This document shows positions 21,295-30,168 of a stretch of DNA of 64,000 bases, in pieces; position 1 is the first letter of the stretch, and the number at the start of each line of letters is the position of its first letter. Made by a program: the position numbers and the translations under genes. Origin of the DNA: Prochlorococcus marinus str. MIT 0919 (lineage in GTDB: Bacteria > Cyanobacteriota > Cyanobacteriia > PCC-6307 > Cyanobiaceae); NCBI RefSeq assembly GCF_027359375.1, contig NZ_CP114779.1, forward strand, positions 1,178,001 to 1,242,000. The letters run 5' to 3'. A model generated the notes under the pieces. It worked only from the letters and a program-made list of their open reading frames with translations. It was not told where the DNA came from and ran no database searches.

Positions 21295-21351
21295 CTTTAC
21301 GGTTTGTTTTGATATTTATTGCTAGCTTTTTAGTCCCGCATTAATATTTTT

Positions 21352-22761
21352 CTGACTAATAATCAAGTAAGCCAACAGTCTCAGAAACCTTTTCAGAATA
21401 TTTCACAATCTTCTGCTGCTTATTCATCGATACGCGAACTGTTAGATAGTTTGGCGAAAGAACAAAATCGTAATCAGCAATTATTAGCTTCTCTTGGCTT
21501 TGCTTTAAGACATTTTACTAATTTAAATAGATTTTTAGACCTTGTTCCAGTCATTGCCTCTCGATTGGTTTGCCTAGAAGGGGTTTTGTTAGTCCCTTTT
21601 CATTTGCATGGAGTTATATGGAAAGAACAAATCAGAATTACTTCTCCTGATAAATCTCAGAGCTTGATAAGGAAACTTCAAGGATTTTCTCGAGGTCAAA
21701 TAAGTGGCTTTGCTTTCGAAGAAGATCATTTACTTGCTATGGATTCCCTTGTGCAAGCTCATATGCCAGGTTCGGGTATCTATGCTACTTCTCTTGTCTC
21801 TCGAGGTAGGCATTATGGAAGACTTTATGCTTTTGATCGTAAAGGTACTTTAGTTGCTAGTGATGTGAATAGGCGTCATATTCAAATTATTGCTGACTTA
21901 ACAGCTGTAGCAATTGAAAATGATCTTTTTATTCAAGAGACCCGTAAGCATGAGAGCGTAGATAGACAATTAAGTATTGGTGCTGAAATACAAGCCCAAT
22001 TACTTCCTGACCATTGTCCAATTATTGAAGGTATTGAACTTGCTGCGCGATGCAGGCCAGCTTTTCAAGTTGGTGGAGATTATTATGATTTTATGCCTAC
22101 TCGACCTGAGCTTCTTGGACGAAGACGAGAGCGTGGTCGTTGGGCTTTGGTTGTAGGGGATGTAATGGGAAAGGGAATACCTGCAGGGTTATTAATGACA
22201 ATGCTTCGTGGAATGTTGAGAGCTGAGGTTTTAAGTGGTTTACCACCAGATCGTATTCTTCATGATTTAAATCAGCTTGCCTTAGATGATTTAGCTCAGT
22301 CACATAGATTTGTTACTCTTTTTTATTCCGATTATGATCCGAGGTCTCATAAGTTGCGCTTTGCTAATGCTGCGCATAACCCACCATTACTGTGGAAAGC
22401 CGATAAACAATCAGTTTCTAGGTTAGATGCTCCTGGCTTGTTGATTGGTCTTCAGCCGGATGCGGATTATGTATGTGGGGAAATTACTTTAGATCCAGGG
22501 GATGTTCTTTTGTATTACACAGATGGTGTTACTGAAGCATTGGGAATGAATGGAGATCGATTCGATGAAACAAGATTGATTGCTTTGCTTGAAGAAGTAT
22601 CTACTCAATCTTTAAGTGCTCAAGCAATATTAGAAAAGCTTTTTAAACGTCTCGATCGTTTTGTTGGCAATGAAAATCAATTGGAAGACGATGCTTCTAT
22701 GGTTGTTCTCAAAGTTGGCGAGGGATTGTTGCTTCCTAAAGTAAATAATTCTTTGAACTGA
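21352..22761 (+). CDS. GAF-like / SpoIIE (PP2C) serine phosphatase, RsbU type
   Basis: Predicted cytosolic protein phosphatase resembling RsbU, which acts on anti-sigma-factor antagonists. After a helical N-terminus and a GAF-like sensor part (about residues 50-180) comes the SpoIIE domain: EIQAQLLPD, the metal-binding VGGDYYDF, VVGDVMGKGIPAGLLM, NAAHNPPLL and YYTDGVTEAL with Asp residues placed as in PP2C. The start is unclear. The first ATG/GTG/TTG is a TTG at 21451, but coding-like sequence continues in frame for 33 codons to a CTG at 21352 (and an ATT at 21340) with a stop just above, and the TTG would split a helix. I give the CTG start provisionally. Signalling partner unknown. Confidence 0.85.
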   Translation: MTNNQVSQQSQKPFQNISQSSAAYSSIRELLDSLAKEQNRNQQLLASLGFALRHFTNLNRFLDLVPVIASRLVCLEGVLLVPFHLHGVIWKEQIRITSPDKSQSLIRKLQGFSRGQISGFAFEEDHLLAMDSLVQAHMPGSGIYATSLVSRGRHYGRLYAFDRKGTLVASDVNRRHIQIIADLTAVAIENDLFIQETRKHESVDRQLSIGAEIQAQLLPDHCPIIEGIELAARCRPAFQVGGDYYDFMPTRPELLGRRRERGRWALVVGDVMGKGIPAGLLMTMLRGMLRAEVLSGLPPDRILHDLNQLALDDLAQSHRFVTLFYSDYDPRSHKLRFANAAHNPPLLWKADKQSVSRLDAPGLLIGLQPDADYVCGEITLDPGDVLLYYTDGVTEALGMNGDRFDETRLIALLEEVSTQSLSAQAILEKLFKRLDRFVGNENQLEDDASMVVLKVGEGLLLPKVNNSLN

Positions 22762-22810
22762 CAATTAGATAACAAACTGCTTTATTAGATAAAAGTATTG
22801 GTAACTCAAA

Positions 22811-24199
22811 TTGGTTAAAACTTGGAGTGATCGATTTGAAGAAGGATTAAATCCTTTCATAGAGCGTTTTAATGCTTCTATTGCTTTTGATTTTGTTCTT
22901 TTGGAAGAAGACCTAGATGGCTCTATTGCTCACGCAAGAATGCTTGGGAGAACAGGTATCATATCCCTTGAAGAAGCCTCTCAGCTTGAAAGTGGTTTAG
23001 AAAAAATACGATTAGAAGCTGCAAAAGGTCAGTTTCTTCCAAAGCAAGACGATGAAGATGTTCATTTCGCAGTTGAAAATCGTTTAATAGATTTATTAGG
23101 GCCGTTAGGGAAAAAATTACACACTGCTCGTAGTCGAAATGATCAAGTAGCTACAGATATACGACTTTGGTTACGTCGTCGGATAGATGGACTTGTTTTA
23201 GATTTGACTAAGCTTCAGAAGATTTTGTTAGTGAGAGCAGAAGATAATTTATATACACTTATTCCTGGATACACTCATTTACAAAGAGCGCAACCTATAT
23301 CTTTAGCTCACCATTTACTTGCATATATTGAAATGTTGCAGAGGGATAAGGAGCGTTTAATTGATTTAAGAATAAGAGTTAATACTTGCCCTTTAGGAGC
23401 AGCCGCTTTGGCTGGAACTTCTTTCCCAATTGATAGAGAATTTACAGCAGAGCAACTAGGTTTTAAAAATATTTATTTAAATAGCCTTGATGCTGTGAGT
23501 GATCGTGATTTTGCCGTTGAATTTACGGCAGCAGCTTCACTGATAATGGTTCATTTGAGTAGATTGTCTGAGGAAATTATTCTTTGGGCTACTGAAGAAT
23601 TTGGGTTTGTTCGTTTAACTGATCGATGTTCTACAGGCAGTAGTATCATGCCTCAAAAAAAGAATCCAGATGTTCCAGAATTAATAAGAGGTAAATCTGG
23701 CAGGGTGTTTGGTCATTTACAAGCTTTATTAGCAATGATGAAAGGCTTACCTTTGGCCTATAACAAAGATTTCCAAGAAGATAAAGAAGCTCTTTTTGAC
23801 TCAGTAAGTACTGTTACAGACTCTGTTAAGGCTATGACTATTCTTTTAGATGAGGGTCTTGAATTTTGTATAGATCGTCTCGGATCAGTAGTTAATTCTG
23901 ATTTTTCTAATGCGACAGATGTTGCTGATTATTTAGTCTCTAAAAATGTTCCTTTTAGAGAGGCTTATCAAGTAGTTGGTCGTTTAGTGAAGCTTTGTCT
24001 AAATGACAAAATCTTGCTAAAGGATCTTTCCATTGATCAATGGAAAGAAATACATCCTCTTTTTGATCGGGATATACATGAAAGGTTGATTCCGCAACAA
24101 GTCGTAGCTTCAAGAGTGAGTCAGGGAGGCACTGGTTTTGATCAAATTTCTGAACAGTTGCTTGCTTGGAGTAATAGGTTTTCTTCTTCAAAAGAATAA
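22811..24199 (+). CDS. argH: Argininosuccinate lyase
   Basis: Last enzyme of arginine synthesis: argininosuccinate to arginine and fumarate. Signature of the fumarase/aspartase superfamily: [12 protein letters not shown] near residues 278-289, with [13 protein letters not shown] and [16 protein letters not shown] as the other two conserved blocks. 462 aa, normal size. The start is a TTG at 22811 (TTG-GTT-AAA-ACT-TGG gives VKTWSDRFE after the initiator, the expected family N-terminus), with no ATG available. A hairpin with a T-rich tail follows (24273-24289). speA, which consumes arginine, lies at the far end of the window. Confidence 0.96.
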   Translation: MVKTWSDRFEEGLNPFIERFNASIAFDFVLLEEDLDGSIAHARMLGRTGIISLEEASQLESGLEKIRLEAAKGQFLPKQDDEDVHFAVENRLIDLLGPLGKKLHTARSRNDQVATDIRLWLRRRIDGLVLDLTKLQKILLVRAEDNLYTLIPGYTHLQRAQPISLAHHLLAYIEMLQRDKERLIDLRIRVNTCPLGAAALAGTSFPIDREFTAEQLGFKNIYLNSLDAVSDRDFAVEFTAAASLIMVHLSRLSEEIILWATEEFGFVRLTDRCSTGSSIMPQKKNPDVPELIRGKSGRVFGHLQALLAMMKGLPLAYNKDFQEDKEALFDSVSTVTDSVKAMTILLDEGLEFCIDRLGSVVNSDFSNATDVADYLVSKNVPFREAYQVVGRLVKLCLNDKILLKDLSIDQWKEIHPLFDRDIHERLIPQQVVASRVSQGGTGFDQISEQLLAWSNRFSSSKE

Positions 24200-24238
24200 T
24201 CAGTTGTCTTTCAAACGCTAATTGGTACTAAAATCAAA

Positions 24239-24270
24239 AAGTGAGTAATTTTTAGTAGAATTATTCACTT
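24239..24270 (+). promoter_or_regulatory. Inverted repeat between argH and the RNA-binding protein gene
   Basis: Arm 24239-24250 (AAGTGAGTAATT) pairs with 24259-24270 (AATTATTCACTT) with one mismatch in 12 and an 8-nt loop. It is immediately followed by a second hairpin with a T run. It may be part of the argH terminator or a structured leader of the downstream RNA-binding protein gene, whose cyanobacterial relatives are cold-regulated. Confidence 0.45.
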
Positions 24271-24272
24271 AT

Positions 24273-24289
24273 GGCTTTTTAAGCCTTTT
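24273..24289 (+). terminator. Candidate intrinsic terminator after argH
   Basis: GGCTT (24273-24277) and AAGCC (24281-24285) form a 5-bp stem with a TTT loop, followed by TTTT. It lies about 75 bp downstream of argH and 30 bp before the GTG of the RNA-binding protein gene, so it could also attenuate read-through into that gene. The stem is short. Confidence 0.4.
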
Positions 24290-24320
24290 GGTTCATTTAT
24301 TTTTTCGGTCCAATTTTCAA

Positions 24321-25055
24321 GTGAGTATTTTTGTTGGCAACTTGCCCTTCCGCGCTGAGCAGGAAGATGTTATTCAATTGTTTGCTCCTTTTGGAGAGGT
24401 GGCAAACTGTTCTTTACCACTAGAACGCGACACAGGTCGTAAAAGGGGTTTTGCATTTATTGAAATGGCTGATGAAGCTGCTGAAACTGCAGCGATAGAA
24501 GCTCTTCAAAACGCAGAATTAATGGGACGTCCATTAAGAATTAACAAAGCAGAGCCTCGTGGCGGCGGCGGCGGCGGACCTAGAAGAGGCGGCGGTGGCG
24601 GCTACGGCGGCGGCGGTGGCTACGGCGGTGGCGGTGGCTACGGCGGTGGCTACGGCGGTGGCGGTGGCGGTGGCTACGGCGGTGGCGGTGGCTACGGCGG
24701 TCAAGGTGGCGGTGGCTACAGCGGCCAAGGCGGCGGTGGCTACAGCGGTCAAGGCGGCGGTGGCTACAGCGGTCAAGGCGGCGGTGGCTACAGCGGTCAA
24801 GGCGGCGGCGGCTACGGCGGCGGCTACGGCGGTCAAGGCGGCGGCGGCTACGGCGGTCAAGGCGGTGGCGGCTATAGCGGGGGTGGAACTGATCAGGATT
24901 CTGCCCAACGTTCTTCTGGTGCTAAAGGTTGGGAAGATCGCAGTTATGGTTCATCTGATTCAACAGATAGAGATGAAAATAGAAGCCGACGCAGACGTGG
25001 TGGCTCAGTAGAGACTGATAACTCTCAAGCTGATTACGGTGGCGCTGAAGGGTAA
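24321..25055 (+). CDS. Glycine-rich RRM RNA-binding protein (cyanobacterial Rbp type)
   Basis: A single RNA recognition motif fills residues 1-80: RNP2 is IFVGNLPF and RNP1 is KRGFAFIEM. The GTG at 24321 is chosen because it gives the short N-terminus (V/M)SIFVGNLPF of cyanobacterial Rbp proteins; a TTG 11 codons upstream lies within the hairpin region. The C-terminal part is a glycine-rich tail (about residues 85-190) with repeated GGGGYGGQ and GGGGYSGQ units, then an acidic-basic end. Such proteins bind mRNA and are often cold-induced; in other cyanobacteria some help localise photosystem mRNAs. The tail is encoded by strikingly GC-rich tandem repeats. An intrinsic terminator overlaps the stop. 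Confidence 0.93.
   Translation: MSIFVGNLPFRAEQEDVIQLFAPFGEVANCSLPLERDTGRKRGFAFIEMADEAAETAAIEALQNAELMGRPLRINKAEPRGGGGGGPRRGGGGGYGGGGGYGGGGGYGGGYGGGGGGGYGGGGGYGGQGGGGYSGQGGGGYSGQGGGGYSGQGGGGYSGQGGGGYGGGYGGQGGGGYGGQGGGGYSGGGTDQDSAQRSSGAKGWEDRSYGSSDSTDRDENRSRRRRGGSVETDNSQADYGGAEG
24561..24878 (+). repeat. GC-rich tandem repeats encoding the glycine-rich tail
   Basis: A stretch made of GGC/GGT-TAC-GGC units in otherwise AT-rich DNA. Its most regular part is a 24-bp unit encoding GYSGQGGG, with TAC codons at 24717, 24741, 24765 and 24789, exactly 24 bp apart. The near identity of the units fits slippage or unequal recombination, so copy number may vary between strains. Confidence 0.85.
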
Positions 25056-25073
25056 TTTAAAACCCTTTTTTTT
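25048..25073 (+). terminator. Intrinsic terminator of the RNA-binding protein gene
   Basis: AAGGGT (25048-25053) pairs with ACCCTT (25062-25067) across an 8-nt AT loop and runs into an unbroken T tract to about 25073. The stem includes the last codons and stop of the RNA-binding protein gene and overlaps the 3' end of the convergent dus gene. Confidence 0.6.
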
Positions 25074-26058
25074 CTAGTTGTAAAGCTGCGCTTTTTAAAA
25101 CACTTAGATCTGCATTTGCTTTTTGACCATTTGCAGTTACTTCTCTTCGCCATGCGCGAGCGCCAGGAATGCCTTGAACTAATTGCAATATATGCTTGCA
25201 TATATCCCACATTCGTCCGTCTTGATTGAGATGTGCCTCTGCATATGGGATTAGAGCCTTAATAATTTCTGATTGTTTCTTTTCAATTATTTTGTCTCCG
25301 AAAATTAATGCATCTATTTCTTTCCAAAGCATTGGGTTGGAATATGCAGCTCTACCAACCATTGCACCATCAAATTTTTGTAGTGCGTTTAAACAGTTAA
25401 TTGGAGTCTTTAAACCACCATTTAATTCGATTTTTAATTCAGGTCTTTTTTCTTTTATTCTGCCCACTTTTTCATATTCTAGAGGAGGAATAGTTCGATT
25501 TTGTTTTGGGTTTAACCCGCTTAACCAGGCTTTTCTCGCATGAATAGCAAATCTATCTGCACCTGCTGAAGCTATTTCATCTACAAATTTAAGTAATGAT
25601 TCATCACTATCTAGGTAATCAATTCCAGTTCTATGCTTAATAGTAACGGGAAGATTGGTAGCACTTTTCATTGCTTCTATACATTTAGCTACTTGTGTTG
25701 GGTGTGCCATTAAACAAGCCCCAAATTTTCCAGCTTTAACTTTTGAACTAGGACACCCTACATTTAAGTTTATTTCGTCATAGCCCCAAATTTCTGCAAT
25801 TTTTGCCGCTTCAGCTAGTTCTTTTGGGTCATCCCCTCCAATTTGCAAAGAAATAGGGTGCTCAATTTCATTAAAATCTAAAAGGCTGCTTCCTTTTTGG
25901 TGAAGCAATGCTTTAGCCACAATCATTTCTGTATAAAGCAAAGCTCTCTTACTAATGTGTCTAAAAATCACTCTGAAATGCCTATCTGTACAATCCAGCA
26001 TTGGTGCAATGCTGAATCGATAGGGCTGATAAATTACTTCTCTTGATTTGGCAACCAT
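25057..26058 (-). CDS. tRNA-dihydrouridine synthase (DusA-like)
   Basis: FMN- and NADPH-dependent enzyme reducing uridines in tRNA D-loops. Landmarks are the N-terminal FSIAPMLDCTDRHFR, the QIGGDDPKELAEAA strand-loop, the catalytic-cysteine loop EINLNVGCPSSKVKAGKFGACLM, the IKHRTGID metal/FMN segment, FAIHARKAWLSGL and LNGGLKT near the phosphate-binding end. The length of 333 aa and the DRHFR start are most like DusA. It converges on the RNA-binding protein gene with 1 bp between stops. Confidence 0.93.
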   Translation of the reverse strand: MVAKSREVIYQPYRFSIAPMLDCTDRHFRVIFRHISKRALLYTEMIVAKALLHQKGSSLLDFNEIEHPISLQIGGDDPKELAEAAKIAEIWGYDEINLNVGCPSSKVKAGKFGACLMAHPTQVAKCIEAMKSATNLPVTIKHRTGIDYLDSDESLLKFVDEIASAGADRFAIHARKAWLSGLNPKQNRTIPPLEYEKVGRIKEKRPELKIELNGGLKTPINCLNALQKFDGAMVGRAAYSNPMLWKEIDALIFGDKIIEKKQSEIIKALIPYAEAHLNQDGRMWDICKHILQLVQGIPGARAWRREVTANGQKANADLSVLKSAALQLEKKGF

Positions 26059-26130
26059 TTTTTTATGTTGCCTACAAAAGGCTCAGCTGAATGCTTATGT
26101 AGATAGCTTTGAATTAATTAATTTTCTTCT

Positions 26131-26637
26131 ATGAATAAGATTATTTCAATATCTAGTCGAAGATCGATTCTTTTAGGCTTTTTTTTGGCTATTTGGGCCC
26201 TTTTATTTTCTCCAAAAACTGTTTTTGCAGCTTCTAAGGCAAATGACCAAACTTGGGATCTAAGTAATGAAGAATGGAAACGACGCCTTTCGTCAGAAGC
26301 TTATAAAGTTTTAAGAGAAGAAGCGACTGAAAGACCTTTTACTAGTCCTCTTAATGAAGAGAAGCGGACCGGAACTTTTAATTGTGCTGGATGTGATCAA
26401 CCTTTATTTCATTCATCAAAGAAATTTGATAGTGGTACTGGTTGGCCAAGTTTTTGGGATCCTTTGCCAAATGCAATTAGTACAAAAACAGATTTTAAAT
26501 TGATTGTGCCTAGAACTGAGTATCACTGCCAGAAATGTGGCGGACATCAGGGGCATGTATTTAATGATGGGCCTAGACCAACTGGTAAAAGGTATTGCAA
26601 TAATGGCGTCGCATTAGTTTTTAGACCTGATAAGTAA
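26131..26637 (+). CDS. msrB: Exported peptide-methionine (R)-S-oxide reductase
   Basis: Reduces methionine-R-sulfoxide in proteins. The MsrB core (about residues 45-168) has two CxxC zinc sites (CAGC and CQKC), the family block FDSGTGWPSFWDP, GGHQGHVFNDGP, and the catalytic cysteine in KRYCNNG near residue 157. An N-terminal segment with SRRSILLGFFLAIWALLFS ending in VFAAS is a signal peptide, possibly Tat-type because of the SRR, so the enzyme probably repairs proteins in the periplasm or thylakoid lumen. It is a single gene between the divergent dus and downstream grpE. Confidence 0.93.
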   Translation: MNKIISISSRRSILLGFFLAIWALLFSPKTVFAASKANDQTWDLSNEEWKRRLSSEAYKVLREEATERPFTSPLNEEKRTGTFNCAGCDQPLFHSSKKFDSGTGWPSFWDPLPNAISTKTDFKLIVPRTEYHCQKCGGHQGHVFNDGPRPTGKRYCNNGVALVFRPDK

Positions 26638-26659
26638 TTTTTAAATTTGTTTTCATTGG

Positions 26660-26673
26660 TGCGGGCTTCCGCA
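26660..26673 (+). other. Short GC-rich hairpin between msrB and grpE
   Basis: TGCGG-GCTT-CCGCA forms a perfect 5-bp GC-rich stem with a 4-nt loop. There is no T run behind it, so it is a poor terminator; it could be a structured element in the grpE leader. No CIRCE-type inverted repeat (TTAGCACTC-N9-GAGTGCTAA) is seen before grpE. Confidence 0.35.
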
Positions 26674-26733
26674 GCTTGTTAGATAGGCACATTAACGTTC
26701 AACATTAGTTAAAAAGAATTTGCATTAGCTCAT

Positions 26734-27477
26734 ATGACTGAGGAAGTCTCTGCGGCATCACAAGAAGATCAAAAAGACAATTCGAATTGTGTTGATTCAG
26801 ACCAGATGGACCAATCTGGATCTGATACGGACCAATTGCAAGATAAGACTCAGGATCAAGCAGAGGAGGTCCAAGAATCTTCGTTTTTAGAAGATTCAAA
26901 AGATTCCTCGCCTCAAAGACTAGATAATGAAGCGCGGCTAGAGCAATTGGAAAGAGAACATGAAACTTTACGGAGTCAATATGTGAGGATTGCAGCTGAT
27001 TTTGATAATTTTCGAAAAAGACAAAGCCGTGACCAAGATGATCTTCGTTTACAACTCAAATGCAATACCTTAAGTGACATTCTTCCAGTAGTAGATAATT
27101 TTGAACGGGCACGACAACAATTAAACCCTGAAGGAGAAGAAGCACAAGCTCTTCATAAGAGTTATCAAGGCCTGTACAAACAATTGGTGGATGTTTTAAA
27201 GCAGCTTGGTGTTGCTCCAATGCGCGTAGTAGGGCAATCTTTTGACCCTAATCTTCATGAAGCAGTATTGAGAGAACCAAGTGAGGAAATGGCAGAAGAT
27301 ATTGTTATAGAAGAGTTACAACGTGGATACCACTTGAATGGACGTGTTTTAAGGCATGCCTTAGTTAAGGTTTCTACAGGCCCAGGCCCTACCAAGAAAG
27401 ATGAACAAACTAATGAAAAATCTATGATGGCTGAGAGTGCTAATAATGAAGACCCATCAAACATGTCGCCCGATTGA
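26734..27477 (+). CDS. grpE: Nucleotide exchange factor GrpE
   Basis: Releases ADP from DnaK in the Hsp70 cycle. The first 70 residues are acidic and glutamine-rich; a long helix follows ([20 protein letters not shown] then [17 protein letters not shown]), and the C-terminal beta domain carries [19 protein letters not shown] and [17 protein letters not shown], which match the family signature. 247 aa including the extended acidic tail regions typical of cyanobacteria. dnaJ starts 39 bp downstream, forming a chaperone operon without dnaK. Confidence 0.95.
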   Translation: MTEEVSAASQEDQKDNSNCVDSDQMDQSGSDTDQLQDKTQDQAEEVQESSFLEDSKDSSPQRLDNEARLEQLEREHETLRSQYVRIAADFDNFRKRQSRDQDDLRLQLKCNTLSDILPVVDNFERARQQLNPEGEEAQALHKSYQGLYKQLVDVLKQLGVAPMRVVGQSFDPNLHEAVLREPSEEMAEDIVIEELQRGYHLNGRVLRHALVKVSTGPGPTKKDEQTNEKSMMAESANNEDPSNMSPD

Positions 27478-27516
27478 TTAAATGACTTTCTTTCCTTTGA
27501 TAAGCTACGCGTTCTA

Positions 27517-28650
27517 ATGGCTGATTTTTACGACCTATTGGGAGTTGGTAGAGATGCTGACGCTGATACATTAAAGAAGGCCTATAGGCGATTAGCTCGT
27601 CAATATCATCCTGATATTAATAAAGAAGCAGGAGCAGAAGAGCGTTTTAAAGAGATTGGTAGAGCGTATGAAGTCCTTGGTGATCCGCAAAAACGTGCTA
27701 GATATGATCAGTTTGGAGAGGCTGGCCTTGGTGGAAGTGCAGGCATGCCTGACATGGGAGATATGGGTGGTTTTGCAGATCTTTTTGAAACTTTTTTTAG
27801 TGGCTTTGGAGGTGCATCCTCAGGTGGTCAAAGGTCACAACGTAGGGGACCCCAGCAAGGGGATGATCTTCGTTATGACTTATCTATAGATTTTGACCAA
27901 GCAGTTTTTGGTCAAGAAAGAGAAATTAAAATTCCTCATTTAGAAACTTGTGAAATTTGTACAGGTTCTGGCTCTAAGCCAGGTACTGGTCCTAGTAATT
28001 GTTCAACTTGTGGCGGAGCAGGACAAGTACGTCGTGCTACTAGGACCCCTTTTGGCAGTTTTACTCAAGTTGCAGAATGTCCATCTTGTAGCGGCTCTGG
28101 ACAAATAATTGCAAACCCTTGCTCAAGTTGTAGTGGTAAGGGTGTTAAGCAAGTGCGTAAAAAACTTCGTATTAATATCCCTCCAGGAGTTGATACTGGG
28201 ACCAGGTTAAGAGTTTCTGGTGAAGGCAATGCGGGTATACTTGGGGGTCCTTCTGGAGATTTATATGTTTTTTTGAAAGTTAAAAACCATCCTCGATTGA
28301 GACGGGAAGGATTAAATATTCATTCTGAAGTAAATGTTAGTTATTTACAGGCAATTCTTGGAGATACTATAGAAGTTGATACTGTTGATGGACCAAAAAC
28401 CTTGGAAATTCCAATAGGTACTCAGCCAAATGCTGTATTGACTTTGGAAAATCAAGGAATTCCAAAATTAGGCAATCCTGTAGCTAGAGGTGACCATTGT
28501 ATCTTGCTAAAAATAAGTCTTCCTACCAGATTGTCTGAGGATGAAAAAAGCTTATTAGAAAAACTGGCTGCACATCACTCAGCAAAGGGTCTTCAACATC
28601 ATCATCATAAAAGTGGTTTATTTAGTAGATTATTTGGTGTAAATGAGTAA
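27517..28650 (+). CDS. dnaJ: Chaperone DnaJ (type I Hsp40)
   Basis: Co-chaperone that stimulates DnaK ATPase and delivers substrates. The J-domain has the HPD triad in QYHPDIN (about residue 33), then a Gly/Phe region with [11 protein letters not shown], a zinc-binding domain with four CxxC motifs (CEIC, CSTC, CPSC, CSSC), the client-binding C-terminal domain with RLRVSGEGN, and an unusual histidine cluster QHHHHKS near the C-terminus. 377 aa, normal. It follows grpE, and the tusA-like gene overlaps its last codons. Confidence 0.96.
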   Translation: MADFYDLLGVGRDADADTLKKAYRRLARQYHPDINKEAGAEERFKEIGRAYEVLGDPQKRARYDQFGEAGLGGSAGMPDMGDMGGFADLFETFFSGFGGASSGGQRSQRRGPQQGDDLRYDLSIDFDQAVFGQEREIKIPHLETCEICTGSGSKPGTGPSNCSTCGGAGQVRRATRTPFGSFTQVAECPSCSGSGQIIANPCSSCSGKGVKQVRKKLRINIPPGVDTGTRLRVSGEGNAGILGGPSGDLYVFLKVKNHPRLRREGLNIHSEVNVSYLQAILGDTIEVDTVDGPKTLEIPIGTQPNAVLTLENQGIPKLGNPVARGDHCILLKISLPTRLSEDEKSLLEKLAAHHSAKGLQHHHHKSGLFSRLFGVNE

Positions 28651-28897
28651 AAAGTATTCCCTTAACTTTGAATACCTTGATCTAAGGGGAGTCCCTTGCC
28701 CTGTTAATTATATTCGCTCATCTTTAGCTGCTGAGAAAATCACGCCAAATCACTTCTTAAAAATAGATCTTGATAAAGGTGAACCTGAGAAAATGGTTCT
28801 ATCTGGTCTTAGAGAAGCAGGCTTTCATGTCAAGATTATTTCTGATACTTCATCTTGGCTTACTTTAAAGGTCTCTCAAGGTGACTGTTCAGATTAA
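28643..28897 (+). CDS. TusA/SirA-like sulfur carrier protein
   Basis: An 84-aa protein of the TusA (SirA/YedF) fold. The conserved motif is [13 protein letters not shown] near residues 14-26, in which the cysteine of CP(x) would carry persulfide sulfur. Family members relay sulfur for tRNA thiolation or cofactor synthesis; the acceptor here is unknown. The ATG lies inside the dnaJ end (8-bp overlap) and its own end overlaps rsgA by 17 bp, so dnaJ-tusA-rsgA are tightly coupled. Confidence 0.85.
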   Translation: MSKKYSLNFEYLDLRGVPCPVNYIRSSLAAEKITPNHFLKIDLDKGEPEKMVLSGLREAGFHVKIISDTSSWLTLKVSQGDCSD

Positions 28898-29801
28898 ATT
28901 CAGCAGAGGCATTGTTGTTGCTATAAAGGCTAATTATCTACTAGTAGATTTAGAAGTAAAAAATAAAGATCTGGAAAATAAGCAAACTTTTTTTAAAGAA
29001 GTTAGATTACTTTGTAAAATGAGAAGTCGACTTAGTTATAAAGAAAATCATGTTTTTGTAGGCGATAATGTTCTATTAGAGGAAATAAATTTGGACTATA
29101 AAACAGGTATTATATGCGACATATTGCCAAGAAAAAGTCTCATGGATAGGCCTCCTGTGGCTAATATCTCTGACATTTATGTAGTCATATCTCTTGTATT
29201 GCCAGAATTCGATTTTGATCAAACTAGTAGATTTTTACTTGCTGCAGAAAATACGGGTCAAAATGTTAATATTATTTTAACAAAGTCTGACTTAATTGAT
29301 ATTTTTCAAACTAATAAGTATATACATAGGCTGAATAGTTGGGGGTATAAAGCTTTTCCAGTATCCGTAAAAAATGGATATGGAATGGATGATTTAATTA
29401 GTGAACTGAATAACATAAGCATTGGAGTTTTATGTGGACCTTCTGGATCTGGTAAGAGCAGCTTAATTAATTATTTACTACCAAAAGCAGGTATTCCTGT
29501 TAGAGATTTAACTAAAAAATTGAATAGGGGTAGACATACCACTAGACATGTAGAACTGTTTGCTTTAGGTAAAAAATCATTGCTTGCAGATACTCCAGGT
29601 TTTAATAGACCTGAAATTATTGTTAATTCAAAAGAATTAGCCTTATTATTTCCAGAATTAAAAAGTCAATTATCAAATAAGCATTGTAAATTTAGAGATT
29701 GCCTGCATTTAGATGAACCAGGTTGTTTAGTAGATAAGAATTGGGAGCGATATTCAAATTATAGAAATCTTCTAGAATCAATGATTAGTTCTCCTCGTTA
29801 A
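28881..29801 (+). CDS. rsgA: Ribosome small-subunit biogenesis GTPase RsgA
   Basis: Circularly permuted GTPase that aids late 30S maturation. After an OB-fold come G4 (LTKSDLID), then G1 ([16 protein letters not shown]), the G2 region [11 protein letters not shown] and G3 (DTPGFNRPE), in the permuted order, followed by a zinc-binding segment [14 protein letters not shown]. The 306-aa length is normal. The start is GTG at 28881, inside the tusA-like gene. Its 3' end overlaps the convergent ybaB gene by 17 bp. Confidence 0.95.
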   Translation: MTVQIKFSRGIVVAIKANYLLVDLEVKNKDLENKQTFFKEVRLLCKMRSRLSYKENHVFVGDNVLLEEINLDYKTGIICDILPRKSLMDRPPVANISDIYVVISLVLPEFDFDQTSRFLLAAENTGQNVNIILTKSDLIDIFQTNKYIHRLNSWGYKAFPVSVKNGYGMDDLISELNNISIGVLCGPSGSGKSSLINYLLPKAGIPVRDLTKKLNRGRHTTRHVELFALGKKSLLADTPGFNRPEIIVNSKELALLFPELKSQLSNKHCKFRDCLHLDEPGCLVDKNWERYSNYRNLLESMISSPR

Positions 29802-30132
29802 GACCAGGAAGATTTAGATTTAAACCCCCTGTTAAATCTTGCATTTTTTCTTTCATTGTAGAAGTGGATATTTCATGAGCGTCTTTTAAGGCTTCTAGCA
29901 TTGCAGCTTCTGCAGACTCTTTTCCTTCATTGAGGATTGTAGAGTCTATTTCTACTTTTAGGGGTACTTGACTTCCCGATAGCCATACAGAAACTCTCCC
30001 ATCAAGATTTTGACCTTTTAGTTCCATTTCTTCTAACTCTTCTTGAAGCTTTTGTGCATCTTGTTGAATTTGTTGAGCTTTTTTAAATGCTTCAGTGAGT
30101 TGCCCAAAATTTGGGAGTCCGAATGCTGCCAT
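29785..30132 (-). CDS. YbaB/EbfC family nucleoid-associated protein
   Basis: A 115-aa DNA-binding protein of the YbaB/EbfC family, which forms tweezer-like dimers and binds the nucleoid. Typical features are an N-terminal long helix ([20 protein letters not shown]) followed by [19 protein letters not shown] and a C-terminal helix with [15 protein letters not shown]. It lies 36 bp downstream of murB on the minus strand, so it probably shares a transcript with murC-murB. Confidence 0.92.
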   Translation of the reverse strand: MAAFGLPNFGQLTEAFKKAQQIQQDAQKLQEELEEMELKGQNLDGRVSVWLSGSQVPLKVEIDSTILNEGKESAEAAMLEALKDAHEISTSTMKEKMQDLTGGLNLNLPGLNEEN

Positions 30133-30168
30133 TTTTTTGTTGTATTAAGATGCAGATTAGGTGATTAT

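Noticed and set aside
24534-25011. Long alanine/valine-rich frames on both strands over the glycine-rich gene
   Set aside because: They are shadows of the GGC/GGT repeat read in other frames; low-complexity composition explains their length.
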